A stretch of 64,000 nt of DNA from Allacma fusca. Lineage: Eukaryota; Arthropoda; Collembola; Symphypleona; Sminthuridae. The stretch spans positions 4,073,001 through 4,137,000 of the forward strand of contig OX359245.1 in the NCBI GenBank assembly GCA_947179485.1, in the 5' to 3' direction. The notes beneath the pieces were generated by a model. That model was not told where the DNA came from. It ran no database searches and worked only from the letters and a program-made list of their open reading frames with translations. Below, piece after piece: positions 38,688-50,699 of this stretch (within the stretch, counting starts at the first letter, position 1; each line of letters opens with the position of its first letter). The position numbers were made by a program, and so were the translations under genes.

Positions 38688-39689
38688 ATGTAATAATGAA
38701 ATAATAATTATTATTATATCAATGTTTAAATGTAAGATGTAAAAGTGTTTATAGAAATATTATTGTTGTAGTATTTGTAATGTGAAAATATTTTGCTTAT
38801 ATGTGTAGCTATAGTAATAATTGACGTTCCCAGTTTGAATAAATACGTTATAAATAATTATTGTAATAACATCTAATTATGTTTTGTTTCAAATACATAT
38901 GTAAGTGCTCAATAGTTTGAAGCTTAAGGATCGTAGATACGTATCCGGAAACTGGTTATAGGTTAGACTGTGACATGTCTTCTTTTTAAAGAAGGGACAC
39001 GGACACGTGGTAATTTCTGGTTTAGTTATAAACGGGAACTGTTTCACATCATTAATTTATTTACATATCTTGTGTATTTACAACTAATTATTTGTGAGCA
39101 GGATAGGTTAATCAAACATACGTGGTGCAGGTAAAAACTCTTGATGCAGGAGTGGAGTAAACATATGAAATTGTTTGGAATAGTGCAGGTGAAATTTTCA
39201 AATTAAAACTAAAAACCGGATAATTTTTTAAAGAGTGTAGACAATTTCAAGGGCTTTCAGAAGAACCATCTAAAAGATCCTCACACGTTGTGAATTGTGA
39301 GTACGATCCATAAACACAAGGAGTAAGGTTATGAGCAAGATAATATGGCGCTCAAATGAGTCCATAACTTCAAACACATACATACATATATATGCGACAT
39401 GCGACAGTTAAAATTATTAAATTATTTTCAAATAATTGAAAAATCCATTTTTCATTCCTCATCCAACCGTTACTTTTACCCCGTTCACTATGTCCTCAGC
39501 AGCTGTATCTGATTTACATCAGCTTTGGGCTTCTCCCATCGTCTTTTTGAATCGCGGATACAACTTCTATGACCTTGAATTTTGGCTGTATTTTCTGCCT
39601 TCAGCAATGCAGTTTCAGTGATTTGATTGCCTTGTTTTCCCTTAGTATTTTGTACTTTTAGAGGGAAGCCGCTCAGATTATTTTTGAAA
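38688..39689. other. Intergenic, no gene recognised
   Basis: Nothing convincing; short ORFs only. Confidence 0.5.
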
Positions 39690-39925
39690 ATAAATGATAA
39701 AAGAAAATCTTTTCGAAGTAAATAATTAAAATGTTTTTGAAATAAATAATTAAAACGTTTTTGAAATAAATAATTAAACTGATTTTGAAATAAATAATTA
39801 AAGATTTTTTTTGACATAAATAATTAAATAATTTTTTTAAAAATAAATAATTAAATAATTTGTGTGAAATAAATATTAATTATTAAAGATTTGTTTTTTA
39901 AATAAATGATTAAATAAACGTTTTT
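39690..39925. repeat. AT-rich minisatellite, about 24-bp unit
   Basis: Roughly nine degenerate copies of GAAATAAATAATTAAA followed by a variable T-rich spacer (CGTTTTT, CTGATTTT, GATTTTTTTT). Copies are most alike at 39720-39800 and decay outward. The minus-strand ORF through it (FNYLFQK repeats) is a by-product. Confidence 0.88.
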
Positions 39926-40409
39926 ATGCCCCAAGTTTTCTTGTCTCAATGAGGAATCGTTAAGCAATGGAATAGGGAATCTTTATAGCTTGATAGGAAC
40001 GTAAGCTTACTTTGCTAAAAAATACACCTTATCTTTATGAAAAAGTAGCTTCAGGTGATAAAAAACATGCCCAGGAACATCCGGACACATCTCCACGTTC
40101 AAAACATCCCCGCTCAGTTGCAAATTCCAAAATAAAAAAAATCCATTCTATCATCATAAGAGATCATGAACCATGTCATGAAAATCTGGCTGTTCAGTTT
40201 TTTACTAGCTGATCACTTCTTTGAGACGCCCATAACAACTATTATTTTTAATACAATAATGAAATTATTAGTATTTTATGGTTTCAATAAATCAATATTT
40301 TTTAAAATTAATATAATTTTACGCATTTGTGCCTTAACATCATTTACTAGTAAAAGTATTAGGATAGATCTTATGATTATAAGTTAAGTTTACTCTGACA
40401 AAATACATG

Positions 40410-40660
40410 AAAGTCAGGTTCGGGTTCATGTTTGGGTCGAGTTAGTTTAATGACCCGGAAGCTGGCTGCTTGATTCGGGCCGGCCCGAACCCGTCCCTGT
40501 CGGGTTTTTGGCCTGGTTCGGGCTGTAAATACGAACTTCCCTCGGACTACAACCGGGTTCGCGCTGCGCTAAAACAATGAAACAGAGTTAAGATCCGGCT
40601 TGGGCCTACATTTATTTTTCAGTTCGGGTTTCGAGCGGACCAGAAATTACAAATGATCCA
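40410..40660. mobile_element. GC-rich CGGGTTCGGG-word patch, probable hAT fragment
   Basis: A GC-rich island in AT-rich DNA built from GGTTCGGG, GGGCCGGCCCGAACCC and related words on both strands, starting CAGGTTCGGGTTC. Word composition and the CAGG start resemble hAT-type MITEs, but no matching opposite end or 8-bp duplication was found. Confidence 0.45.
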
Positions 40661-40785
40661 ACAATCCTACTAGAATAGAATTTAGGACATATAAGTGGCA
40701 TGCATATTTGAGTTAAAGCATTGCTTGTACGTATGTATATTCGCGCTAAATAATCGTTCATTATTATTTAATATTTTTTGTATTT

Positions 40786-40850
40786 TGTATTTATTTATTT
40801 GGTATCCTGTAGGCTTTCACCAATGACCCACCAAGTAATTCGGGTTTACA
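40786..40850 (-). mobile_element. 3'-end fragment of a SINE or LINE
   Basis: Read on the minus strand, GGGTCATTGGTGAAAGCCTA followed by an A/T-rich (AAATA)n tail. The same block recurs at 59595-59633 joined to 60202-60235, giving a two-copy family with a tailed 3' end. No coding part. Confidence 0.6.
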
Positions 40851-40970
40851 AAATTATTTTTATATAATTTTTTGATTTTCATGTTGTTTTTACATAATAA
40901 TTCATAGCGTAATAATGGTACGTAATTAATATTCTAGCCATCTATATAGCTAAAGTCTACAAAGAATTCT

Positions 40971-43900
40971 CAAAAATCCATGAACTGCAAAAAAATTCAT
41001 GAAATGCCCAAAAATCCATGAAATGCCCAAAAGTTCATGAAATGACCAAAAATCCATGAAATGCTATAAAATCCCCCAAAATCCCCCAAAATCCATAAAA
41101 TCCCCAAAAATCCATAAAATCCCCCCAAATCCATAAAATCCTCAAAAATCCATAAAATCCCCCAAAATCCATAAAATCCCACAAAATCCATAAAATCCCC
41201 CAAAATCCATAAAATCCCACAAAATCCATAAAATCCCCCAAAATCCATAAAATCCCACAAAATCCATAAAATCCCCCAAAATCCATAAAATCCCACAAAA
41301 TCCATAAAATCCCCCAAAATCCATAAAATCCCACAAAATCCATAAAATCCCCCAAAATCCATAAAATCCCACAAAATCCATAAAATCCCACAAAATCCAT
41401 AAAATCCCCAAAAATCTATAAAATCCCCAAAAATCCATAAAATCCCCAAAAATCCCCAAAAATCCATAAAATCCCCAAAAATCCATAAAATCCCCAAAAA
41501 TCCATAAAATCCCCCAAAATCCATAAAATCCCCCAAAATCCATAAAATCCCCAAAAATCCATAAAATCCCCCAAAATCCATAAAATCCCCCAAAATCCAT
41601 AAAATCCCCCAAAATCCATAAAATCCCCAAAAATCCATAAAATCCCCCAAAATCCATAAAATCCCCAAAAATCCATAAAATCCCCAAAAATCCATAAAAT
41701 CCCCCAAAATCCATAAAATCCCACAAAATCCATAAAATCCCACAAAATCCATAAAATCCCCAAAAATCTATAAAATCCCCAAAAATCCATAAAATCCCCA
41801 AAAATCCCCAAAAATCCATAAAATCCCCAAAAATCCATAAAATCCCCAAAAATCCATAAAATCCCCCAAAATCCATAAAATCCCCCAAAATCCATAAAAT
41901 CCCCAAAAATCCATAAAATCCCCCAAAATCCATAAAATCCCCCAAAATCCATAAAATCCCCCAAAATCCATAAAATCCCCAAAAATCCATAAAATCCCCC
42001 AAAATCCATAAAATCCCCAAAAATCCATAAAATCCCCAAAAATTCATAAAATCCCCAAAAATTCATAAAATCCCCCAAAATCCATAAAATTCCCCAAAAC
42101 CCATAAAATCCCCCAAAATCTATAAAATCCCCCAAAACCCAAAAATCCCCAAAAATCCATGAAATGCCCAAAAATTGATTAAATGCCCAAAAATCCATAA
42201 AATCCCCCCAAATCCATAAAATCCTCAAAAATCCATAAAATCCCCCAAAATCCATAAAATCCCACAAAATCCATAAAATCCCCCAAAATCCATAAAATCC
42301 CACAAAATCCATAAAATCCCCCAAAATCCATAAAATCCCACAAAATCCATAAAATCCCCCAAAATCCATAAAATCCCACAAAATCCATAAAATCCCCCAA
42401 AATCCATAAAATCCCACAAAATCCATAAAATCCCCCAAAATCCATAAAATCCCACAAAATCCATAAAATCCCCCAAAATCCATAAAATCCCCAAAAATCC
42501 ATAAAATCCCCCCAAATCCATAAAATCCTCAAAAATCCATAAAATCCCCCAAAATCCATAAAATCCCACAAAATCCATAAAATCCCCCAAAATCCATAAA
42601 ATCCCACAAAATCCATAAAATCCCCCAAAATCCATAAAATCCCACAAAATCCATAAAATCCCCCAAAATCCATAAAATCCCACAAAATCCATAAAATCCC
42701 CCAAAATCCATAAAATCCCACAAAATCCATAAAATCCCCCAAAATCCATAAAATCCCACAAAATCCATAAAATCCCACAAAATCCATAAAATCCCCAAAA
42801 ATCTATAAAATCCCCAAAAATCCATAAAATCCCCAAAAATCCCCAAAAATCCATAAAATCCCCAAAAATCCATAAAATCCCCAAAAATCCATAAAATCCC
42901 CCAAAATCCATAAAATCCCCCAAAATCCATAAAATCCCCAAAAATCCATAAAATCCCCCAAAATCCATAAAATCCCCCAAAATCCATAAAATCCCCCAAA
43001 ATCCATAAAATCCCCAAAAATCCATAAAATCCCCCAAAATCCATAAAATCCCCAAAAATCCATAAAATCCCCAAAAATTCATAAAATCCCCAAAAATTCA
43101 TAAAATCCCCCAAAATCCATAAAATTCCCCAAAACCCATAAAATCCCCCAAAATCTATAAAATCCCCCAAAACCCAAAAATCCCCAAAAATCCATGAAAT
43201 GCCCAAAAATTGATTAAATGCCCAAAAATCCATAAAATCCCCCCAAATCCATAAAATCCTCAAAAATCCATAAAATCCCCCAAAATCCATAAAATCCCAC
43301 AAAATCCATAAAATCCCCCAAAATCCATAAAATCCCACAAAATCCATAAAATCCCCCAAAATCCATAAAATCCCACAAAATCCATAAAATCCCCCAAAAT
43401 CCATAAAATCCCACAAAATCCATAAAATCCCCCAAAATCCATAAAATCCCACAAAATCCATAAAATCCCCCAAAATCCATAAAATCCCACAAAATCCATA
43501 AAATCCCCCAAAATCCATAAAATCCCCAAAAATCCATAAAATCCCCCCAAATCCATAAAATCCTCAAAAATCCATAAAATCCCCCAAAATCCATAAAATC
43601 CCACAAAATCCATAAAATCCCCCAAAATCCATAAAATCCCACAAAATCCATAAAATCCCCCAAAATCCATAAAATCCCACAAAATCCATAAAATCCCCCA
43701 AAATCCATAAAATCCCACAAAATCCATAAAATCCCCCAAAATCCATAAAATCCCACAAAATCCATAAAATCCCCCAAAATCCATAAAATCCCACAAAATC
43801 CATAAAATCCCACAAAATCCATAAAATCCCCAAAAATCTATAAAATCCCCAAAAATCCATAAAATCCCCAAAAATCCCCAAAAATCCATAAAATCCCCAA

Positions 43901-44325
43901 AAATCCATAAAATCCCCAAAAATCCATAAAATCCCCCAAAATCCATAAAATCCCCCAAAATCCATAAAATCCCCAAAAATCCATAAAATCCCCCAAAATC
44001 CATAAAATCCCCCAAAATCCATAAAATCCCCCAAAATCCATAAAATCCCCAAAAATCCATAAAATCCCCCAAAATCCATAAAATCCCCAAAAATCCATAA
44101 AATCCCCAAAAATTCATAAAATCCCCAAAAATTCATAAAATCCCCCAAAATCCATAAAATTCCCCAAAACCCATAAAATCCCCCAAAATCTATAAAATCC
44201 CCCAAAACCCAAAAATCCCCAAAAATCCATGAAATGCCCAAAAATTGATTAAATGCCCAAAAATCCATAAAATGCCCAAAAATTGAATAAATGCCCGAAA
44301 ATCCATAAAATGCCCGAAAATCCAT
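40971..44325. repeat. 19-bp tandem satellite in 1035-bp higher-order repeats
   Basis: The basic unit is 19 bp, for example ATAAAATCCCACAAAATCC, alternating CCCCC, CCCAC and CCCCA variants, over about 3.3 kb. Variant order repeats exactly every 1035 bp: the marker GAAATGCCCA occurs at 42161, 43196 and 44231. The two right-hand copies look almost identical; the left copy (about 41144-42178) is rearranged. Edge units are a diverged form (ATGAAATGCCCAAAAATCC). The + strand is nearly free of G. The unit has no stop in any minus-strand frame, so long GFYGFWGILW-type ORFs arise; these are artefacts, since 19 bp is not a multiple of three. Confidence 0.97.
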
Positions 44326-44356
44326 GTGTTCGTTTAATATTTTGTTCCTCCCATCA

Positions 44357-44506
44357 ATGATTTTCTTTCAGCGCTGTTCCGAATACTTAAGGCTCATGCC
44401 GACAATTCTCAACGTAAAGATATCAAACAACCCCGGAAGGCCCATAAACGTTTCCGTAAACCAGCGTCAATGTAATTTTTCAATCAAATTTTGTCTAAGA
44501 ATTTAA
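44357..44506 (+). pseudogene. Terminal exon of an unrecognised gene family, copy 1
   Basis: After an acceptor (TTTTCTTTCAG) the frame reads RCSEYLRLMPTILNVKI then NNPGRPINVSVNQRQ to a stop at 44504-44506; AATAAA follows at about 44592. The sequence matches, in inverted orientation, DNA at about 46360-46425, and the protein pattern (SE then I-x-NVKI) resembles the terminal exon of the copy at 62639-62743. No upstream exons were found on the near side of the satellite, so this is probably an orphan exon or a gene cut by the satellite. Confidence 0.5.
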
Positions 44507-45378
44507 AAAACCAAAAAAATTCGATTCTCAAGGAAATTCAATGTACCTTCAAGCTCTGACCTCCATGATTTCAAAACCTGACCTGGCCCAATAAAGTAGA
44601 CTTAAAAAAGCTGAAACTCAAATTCCTTCAAACTGGAGTAATGAAATATTAGGAGGTGTAACTCTCGTTTTTGTGCTGGATAGAAAAAAAAACAAATGCT
44701 TATTATCACCCTAAAAATTACACAAATTAATTATTAAATTCATGTAACACTTTGCCATTCAAGACGGACAGTTTTTAAAATATATGAGCGGAAAATTTCT
44801 TTGCATGCATTTTTTTAAACCCGTATTTTACACGGTAAGAAAATTATGAAATGAAAGAATGACGCCACGACATTTTTCATTGAGAATTGGCTAAAGTAGC
44901 GTGAGATAAAATATTTGTAATATGACAAACCTTTCACTCCATTTATTTGATTTTCGCTTATTTTGAGTTGGATACAGATTCTATCATCTCATTTATCTGC
45001 CGAAGACTGTGACCACGTGTACCGAAAATGTTTTAAATTTGTAGAAATCAACGATGCATTTGATGGACTGAGGGAAAATTCAGCAGGAATTTAATTTCTG
45101 AATGTTTGTGTTGTTACTAATTATTTATATTATGTCAGCGGTTGGAAGTATTTATTTAAATGGCGCTTCATAATTTGTTTGATGGAACTTCAAATTCAAG
45201 TTTTTATTTCTTTTGAACACATGTAATTTTAAAAGGTGTCCACCCATTGGCACTTGTTACATTAATTTTCCCCTAGTAAAAAACAAAATCCGATTAAAAG
45301 TATTTTTTCATAAAAAACTAAAATTCCTTGAAATATTTTTGGAAGCACCCAACATTCCATCAAAAATGTGAGGATACA

Positions 45379-45783
45379 AATTCTTCCCCTATCTTTAAAT
45401 CCTCCTGAGTTTCTTTCATCAGACGCTGATTGTCTGACAAAGTTGTTCACACTGCTTCAGGTTCATGTTCACAATTTTCAAAGTCCAGAAGTACTTCCAC
45501 GGGAAACAACCCAAATAATTCTCTATGAAGAACATTTTCTGAAACAACACCTGTGTGAGAATAAATAAGATCAAGAAATTAGCAATCCAAAACACATCAT
45601 TTGCATTGCATCATTTTTCAAGCTCCTGACCCCTTCGACCTCTTGTCTGGATCCAGGTTAATCGTTCCTTGGCACCTTATACAAATCCAGGATATGTTTT
45701 TGAAATTGGAATCCCAGCCAGCGCTTTTCCAATTTGACATTCAAATCTCGCTAGAACACTTCAAAGAACACTCTCCATCTTAA
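45379..45783 (+). pseudogene. Two exons of the same unrecognised family, copy 2
   Basis: Exon 45379-45551 reads LPLSLNPPEFLSSDADCL to LKQHL and ends at a GTGAGA donor. It joins in phase 1 to 45622-45783 (SPDPFDLLSGSRLIVPWHL ... FQFDIQISLEHFKEHSPS, stop). The block SGSRLIVPWHL-x17-QISLE resembles DGRSRVPLELF-x17-VEILE in the copy near 63354-63621, but stops much earlier, so this copy is probably truncated. The first acceptor is poor. Function unknown. Predicted to be rich in beta strands. Confidence 0.45.
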
Positions 45784-46317
45784 ATACTGATTGAATTATG
45801 GGACTGCAATAATTCCTTAATTATTACAATAATTTTAATTATTATTACATTAATATATATTTATCTACATATTAATCAATTAATTTTTTTTAATTATTAA
45901 ATTAGCTTATTACTAGTTTATGCAAAGAAGCAAAGGAATTGCAATTCACAAAAGTATCAAAGCTGGATAGCTGAACGTGGGAAGGAATCCGAATGGAGTG
46001 AGATGTGAAAGAAGGTCAGAAATCTGAATTGACTCCTGACGGAGTATTAAATGATACTTTTCTAATCCTATTTATTTTTCTGACAATTTGTCATCTGTGA
46101 AGTTTCCGAAATTGGAATGCATTGGGTCAAGATTTGGGGTCATTAATATAATACGGTGTGGAAAATTACAAAGGTATTTACAATTCCAAAGTCTTATATA
46201 TTAGTTAGTCCTCTGTTTTATATATAAGTTATAGTTTTGAAATGTAAGATCTCAATTGTGGAGGGAAATCTAAGTTTCTTTAGAACCTCAAATTCTTCAT
46301 TTTACTATTGTCACAGA

Positions 46318-46720
46318 AAATGTTTTTGAGACAATACTTTGACGCTCGTTTACAGAAACATATATGGGTCTTCGGGATTTGTGTTTGATGTCTTTACGTT
46401 AAAAAGGATCGTAATGGGCCTTTATGGACATTATTTAGAATTTTTTATTTGCTTATATGAACGCAAACGTTTGTTCAGAAAATAATTTTATGACTTTCAC
46501 GCACCTTGAAATAATTTCTTTTCACGCAATTTGTAGATACTAAATTTGCTTTCAAGTGAAACGTGCTTCCACTTATTACTTCGACAGCGAAAATAATTTG
46601 AACGCCATGCAACAATGAAGAAAATCTGCAACCAAATTTCCTATCAACTGTTGGGGTAAAATATTTTACGAATTGCTCCTTTTTGACCGTGAACGGCAAA
46701 TGAATATGGCCTCCCTGTAA
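46318..46720 (-). pseudogene. Unrecognised family, copy 3 (inverted), frameshifted
   Basis: A minus-strand exon at about 46720-46500, between TTTGAATTTACAG and donor GTGCGT, reads GGHIHLPFTVKKEQFVKYF, SSLLHGVQIIFAVEVISG and STFHLKANLVSTNCVKRN. Downstream, DNA homologous to the exon at 44357 carries an extra base, splitting ITILFNVKTSN from RRPIYVSVNERQ. The first block aligns with NIFLPLEILP ... TDIALVIALKVGSGGKSF in the 62.6 kb copy. It is a decayed inverted paralogue or has a sequence error. Confidence 0.5.
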
Positions 46721-47269
46721 ATTCAAAATAAAAAAATTACAATCCCAGAAAGGATGCTGTTATTGGCCAAGTTTTGCAAGGAGTGAAGGACATTAAATTC
46801 AGAATTACTTTGACGCCACTCTAGATGTTTTTCACTAGAATCCTAGGCTGTACAATCCGTTGTTACATTTTTAAAAACTTATGCCATTTCGCTGTCTAAA
46901 TGTATAAAGGGAATTGGGGTGACGTGTTTCAGAATTGTGTAATAAGTAGGAAATTTGAACACTTTTTTTAAGTTAAATTTTAAGTAATTATACGAAAATT
47001 GAAAATTTAGTACTCGTGTTTAGCAAATACCCAAACATGCGCCATTACTACATAATCATGTGGTGCCATAGTTAAAAATATTAAATCCTGTTTAAAATTA
47101 GTAGTCGTTCCTGCTGGCTTTAATATTTAAATTTTTAAAGTACGATTTTCGAGCTAGTTTTTAATTTTTTGTAGGTCTTGAAATTGTGGAGAGACTAGGT
47201 CGATGTTATTAATATTATATTTTTTCCTACTCAGAATTATCATGCAAGACTCGAAATGAAACCCAATGA

Positions 47270-48465
47270 ATTTTGAGCAGAGCTGCGTTCAAGTCAAGTT
47301 ATTTTAGACAACTTGACTTGAGCTTGACTTGAACTTGAAAAAATTGTCTAAACTAGGTATCCGCACTTGTACTTGATGAATCAAGTTTCTGAAGCAACTT
47401 GAGTACTCAAGTACACGATTTTCAAGTGCATTTTAATGAACTTTCTTGATAAGAACTTGACGTTAAAGTTGGACACATAACTTGACTTGAACGTGAACTT
47501 GAACTTGTACTTGAACTTGATTATTCAAGTCGTTATTTTGTAAGTAAATAAACAATACTAGAAACTTCGTCCACAATTATTATAGCTGATAATGGTTAAC
47601 CCGTATTTAGGATAAACTAAACGGCATGCGGAAGATATCCTTTACTTTAAAATTGCTAAAAAGTTTACCTGTAAACATTGTAATCTGTTTTACAAATTTT
47701 CACAATTAAGAGGTTAACAATCATATTATTGGCCTGTTCACAGTAGTGTTGCACTCATCTGGTGAGTGTTACCAGCAGTTATATTCATGAATATCTGTCG
47801 TCGTTAATTTTTCTTAACCAATATTGATGTATAAGATTGTTTGTTGTTCGTCTGCTCCATCACGTTTAATATCAGCAAAAATTATTCTTACGTGGAATAA
47901 TAGATTTTTCTTAAACTTCTTAGTTTCAGAACAAGTGAATTGCACAATAACTTCATTTTTATAATGGAACAAGAACTCAGAATATAATGAACATCCTTAT
48001 AAAACAATATGAAAGAACCTTTGATAATTCAAAGTATGGAAACAGGACATAAGAATTATTCTCGTTCTCGACCACTGGGCATCGTGGAAGCGACTTTAAT
48101 GTCGATGGAGTAAAAAGAAAAAAATATACGCCCAATATTATTTTTGGTGGGATGTAATGATGCCACTAATTACGAAATGCTTATATTGGTTTTCTGTGAA
48201 AAAACTCAAGTTATACTCACGTTTTATTCAAGTACTTTCATTCAGTGTACTTGAACTTGACTTGATTTTTCAATCAAGGAATAAATCATTAACTTGAACT
48301 TGATCGAACTTGAACTTGAAAATTCAAGTTAAAATTATAATTTCACTTGAACTTGATGTTCAAGTTTCAAGTTACAAAATTGTCTGCACTTGACTTGACT
48401 TGAACTTGATACGCACTTGAACTGTTCAAGTTATACTTGCACTTGAACGCAGCTCTGATTTTGAG
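47270..48465. mobile_element. hAT-type non-autonomous element rich in ACTTGAACTTGA words
   Basis: Termini at 47278 (CAGAGCTGCGTTCAAGT) and 48457 are perfect 17-bp inverted copies, flanked by ATTTTGAG at 47270-47277 and 48458-48465. About 250 bp at each end consists of TCAAGT/ACTTGA words; the 700-bp middle is AT-rich and non-coding. The duplication length and CAGAG start fit hAT. Confidence 0.94.
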
Positions 48466-48499
48466 CCATGTAGTATGGAAGTATTTTCATAACTGTATT

Positions 48500-48925
48500 T
48501 TCTATTATAAATCGTACAATCAAAAATCCTTCATCCTTCGACTTTCTCGCTCAAGACGTATGATTTCTCAACGTTGTTCAGTTTGCTAAAGTCAACTTCC
48601 CACAATTCGCAGCCCTAAAACATGTAAAATACCTCAAAGGGAAGCCCACAATTTATCTTATCTGGAAGGCTCGAAAAATGTTTGGAAAAATATTTGTTGT
48701 GAGAATCAATAAAACGGAAAAATTTACATTCTAAAAATTCAATTTTGCTACTCATTTGTACTTGTCACCTGTGACTTCAAATCTTGGCCCAGGTCAATGA
48801 AAAAAATTTGAGAAAATTCTGGAACACAATTTTCTAGAAACTGGGGGAATAAAGTATTTTACCAATCGCTCCCTTGTGTTAGCTGGAGGCAAATGGTTAT
48901 GGTCATACTGAAAATTCAAAGCTAG
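48500..48925 (-). pseudogene. Unrecognised family, copy 4, degenerate
   Basis: On the minus strand an acceptor (TTGAATTTTCAG at about 48922) leads into YDHNHLPPANTRERLVKYF, then PVSRKLCSRIFSNFFH and a stop. This aligns with GGHIHLPFTVKKEQFVKYF of copy 3. Further down come FFRFIDSHNKYFSKHFSSL, a stop, and GCELWEVDFSKLNNV, which may be the last two exons. Several stops; not a working gene. Confidence 0.45.
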
Positions 48926-48982
48926 AAACCGGAAAGCGGTTGGATAACACCAAATGATTACGGTGATACATAATTAATATTT

Positions 48983-49040
48983 AGATAGATAGATATTTAT
49001 TGGTCAATTTGGCCTTAGCCTTTACAACCCGCATGGCTTA
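48983..49040 (-). mobile_element. 3'-end fragment of a (GATA)n-tailed SINE/LINE
   Basis: GATAGATAGATATTTATTGG and GGCCTTAGCC match, in inverse orientation, the 3' end of the insertion at 49195-49642. Only about 50 bp are recognisable. Confidence 0.6.
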
Positions 49041-49181
49041 ATTACAAGATAGCAAACTGATGATATTGGATGGAGAAAAATAAGTTAAAATAATAACAAA
49101 TAATTTGTCATATATACAGCGGACTGACAAAAGATTGTTCGAGTAGACAATTTTAAAGAAACTGTTTTTTTCGGACGTACA

Positions 49182-49655
49182 TACTCCAGAAATACGAACA
49201 GGGATTTTTAAAATCGTTGACCTTCTCTTGGCAGGGATTTTCAAATTTTTTGGCGTGTTTTAGGGAAGTTGGTTAGGCAAACAGAGATTTTTAGATTGAT
49301 TGTCCTAAATTGGCAGGGATTGCACGTCTTCTAGGGATTTTTCTTTGCCAACAGGTATTTTGAAAATCATTGTCCTTTTTTTCAGCAGGGATTTTTGAAA
49401 TCGTTGAGGACTTTTCCAGCAGCGATACAGTATAATATTCAGCAGAGAAATTTGTAAATCTTCCAGGGAGATTTACAAAAATCCGACCACTGTACCTTCT
49501 AGTCCACTTAAAGAAGTTAAATAAATATAAACAACATATATATTTGCTATTTTACTTTAATTATTTTCAACTTTAAACTTGTATTTGCAATGTGCAGGTT
49601 GTAAGAGCTAAGGCCGAATCGACCAATAAATATCTATCTATCTACTCCAGAAATA
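49182..49655 (+). mobile_element. SINE-like or truncated LINE insertion with 13-bp target duplication
   Basis: The body 49195-49642 ends in AATAAATATCTATCTATC and is flanked by TACTCCAGAAATA at 49182-49194 and 49643-49655. The 5' half is a loose array of CAGGGATTTTTGAAATCGTT words. The tailed 3' end and variable-length duplication point to target-primed reverse transcription. No coding frame. Confidence 0.9.
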
Positions 49656-49859
49656 GTCCAGTTTTACAAACATATATATGTATATGTTAAATCCGCTTAT
49701 TGGAACGAATTTTCGCATCAATAATCTGAATTATTTCAACACTTACGTCAGCTGGTACGAAAAAAACTAACAGAGGGACAAAAGGATTTTTATGTTTAGT
49801 AGCGAGTATCCTCCGTTACCTTTAATAATCTCATAAATACGGTTTGGAACGAAATACAC

Positions 49860-50080
49860 GAGATGTTTGGGTTTCGCTGGGGGGTATAGTTGGCCATTAT
49901 TCCTTTAGAGCTTCCATTAGCGTCACACGGTTATTTTTGAACAATTCCTTCACCGATTTCTCGGTGTGCTTTGGATTATTGTCTTTTTGAAATATGCGGT
50001 TGCGATTAATTTTCAGTTTTGTCGTCTACGAACGCAAATTTTCGGTCAGGATCTTTGTGTACACTTCTGCAGTCAATGTG
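49860..50080 (-). pseudogene. Tc1 transposase remnant
   Basis: Minus-strand reading gives IFQKDNNPKHTEKSVKELF, the second catalytic Asp block of the DDE domain (family form FQQDNDPKHT), then soon a stop and WP-x-IPP, which belongs near the C-terminus. The stretch with the third catalytic acid (normally LNPIE) is deleted, so this copy is dead. Confidence 0.8.
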
Positions 50081-50307
50081 CTTGGCACCAGGCGCGTAGC
50101 CAAGGGGGGGCAAAGGGGCAATTGACCCCCCCCCATTCGAAATAAAATACTCTCAAATCACTCAAAAAGTTAAAAATAAATCAGTCCATACCGAGACATG
50201 CAAACCTTTTCAGTGATTGGACAGTACCATTTTTTTAATTTGTAAAAGAAATCTGCGAAACTCAACATATTCAGTAATCCATGTAAATCTCTGCGTATAA
50301 ACAGCAT

Positions 50308-50586
50308 AACTCTAGAATCACCCATGAAGTTTACATGTTTCGTGTGAATGATTTATTACCCACGGCTCCTCCCGTCATTAATTGACCCATCCATACGCGC
50401 GAAAATCGTATCGCAATGTTTGTCCATTGCTTGAGCAAAGATATTTCTAGATCAATAAATTTCTGTCGAAATGAAAAAGCATTTCGATACGATTTTCGCC
50501 CGTATGGATGGGTCAACTTTTGACGGGAAGAAGCCGTGGGTAATAAACCATTCACTAAAGAGACGTTTTAGGTGATTCTAGAGTAT
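50308..50586. repeat. Long imperfect foldback within the hAT element
   Basis: Arms of about 95 bp: CTCTAGAATCACC, GAATGATTTATTACCCACGG and GACCCATCCATACG in the left arm recur inverted in the right arm, with a central spacer of about 80 bp. Single-base differences are few. Likely a nested foldback MITE. Confidence 0.8.
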
Positions 50587-50699
50587 ATTTTTATTGTGTT
50601 CATTTTTGCTTAGCGGGTGATTTGAATGCATTGCGAAATCCCGATTTCACTTTGCCTCGTCGATTCGACTTCAAGGTGCAACGGAAACAAAAGTATGGT

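Noticed and set aside
40997-44325. Minus-strand ORFs of up to 355 residues (GFYGFWGILW repeats)
   Set aside because: They arise because the 19-bp satellite unit has no stop in any minus frame; three overlapping frames are open at once and no start or splice context exists.
40971-44325. CRISPR-like array
   Set aside because: Units are directly adjacent 19-mers without unique spacers, in a genome with introns.
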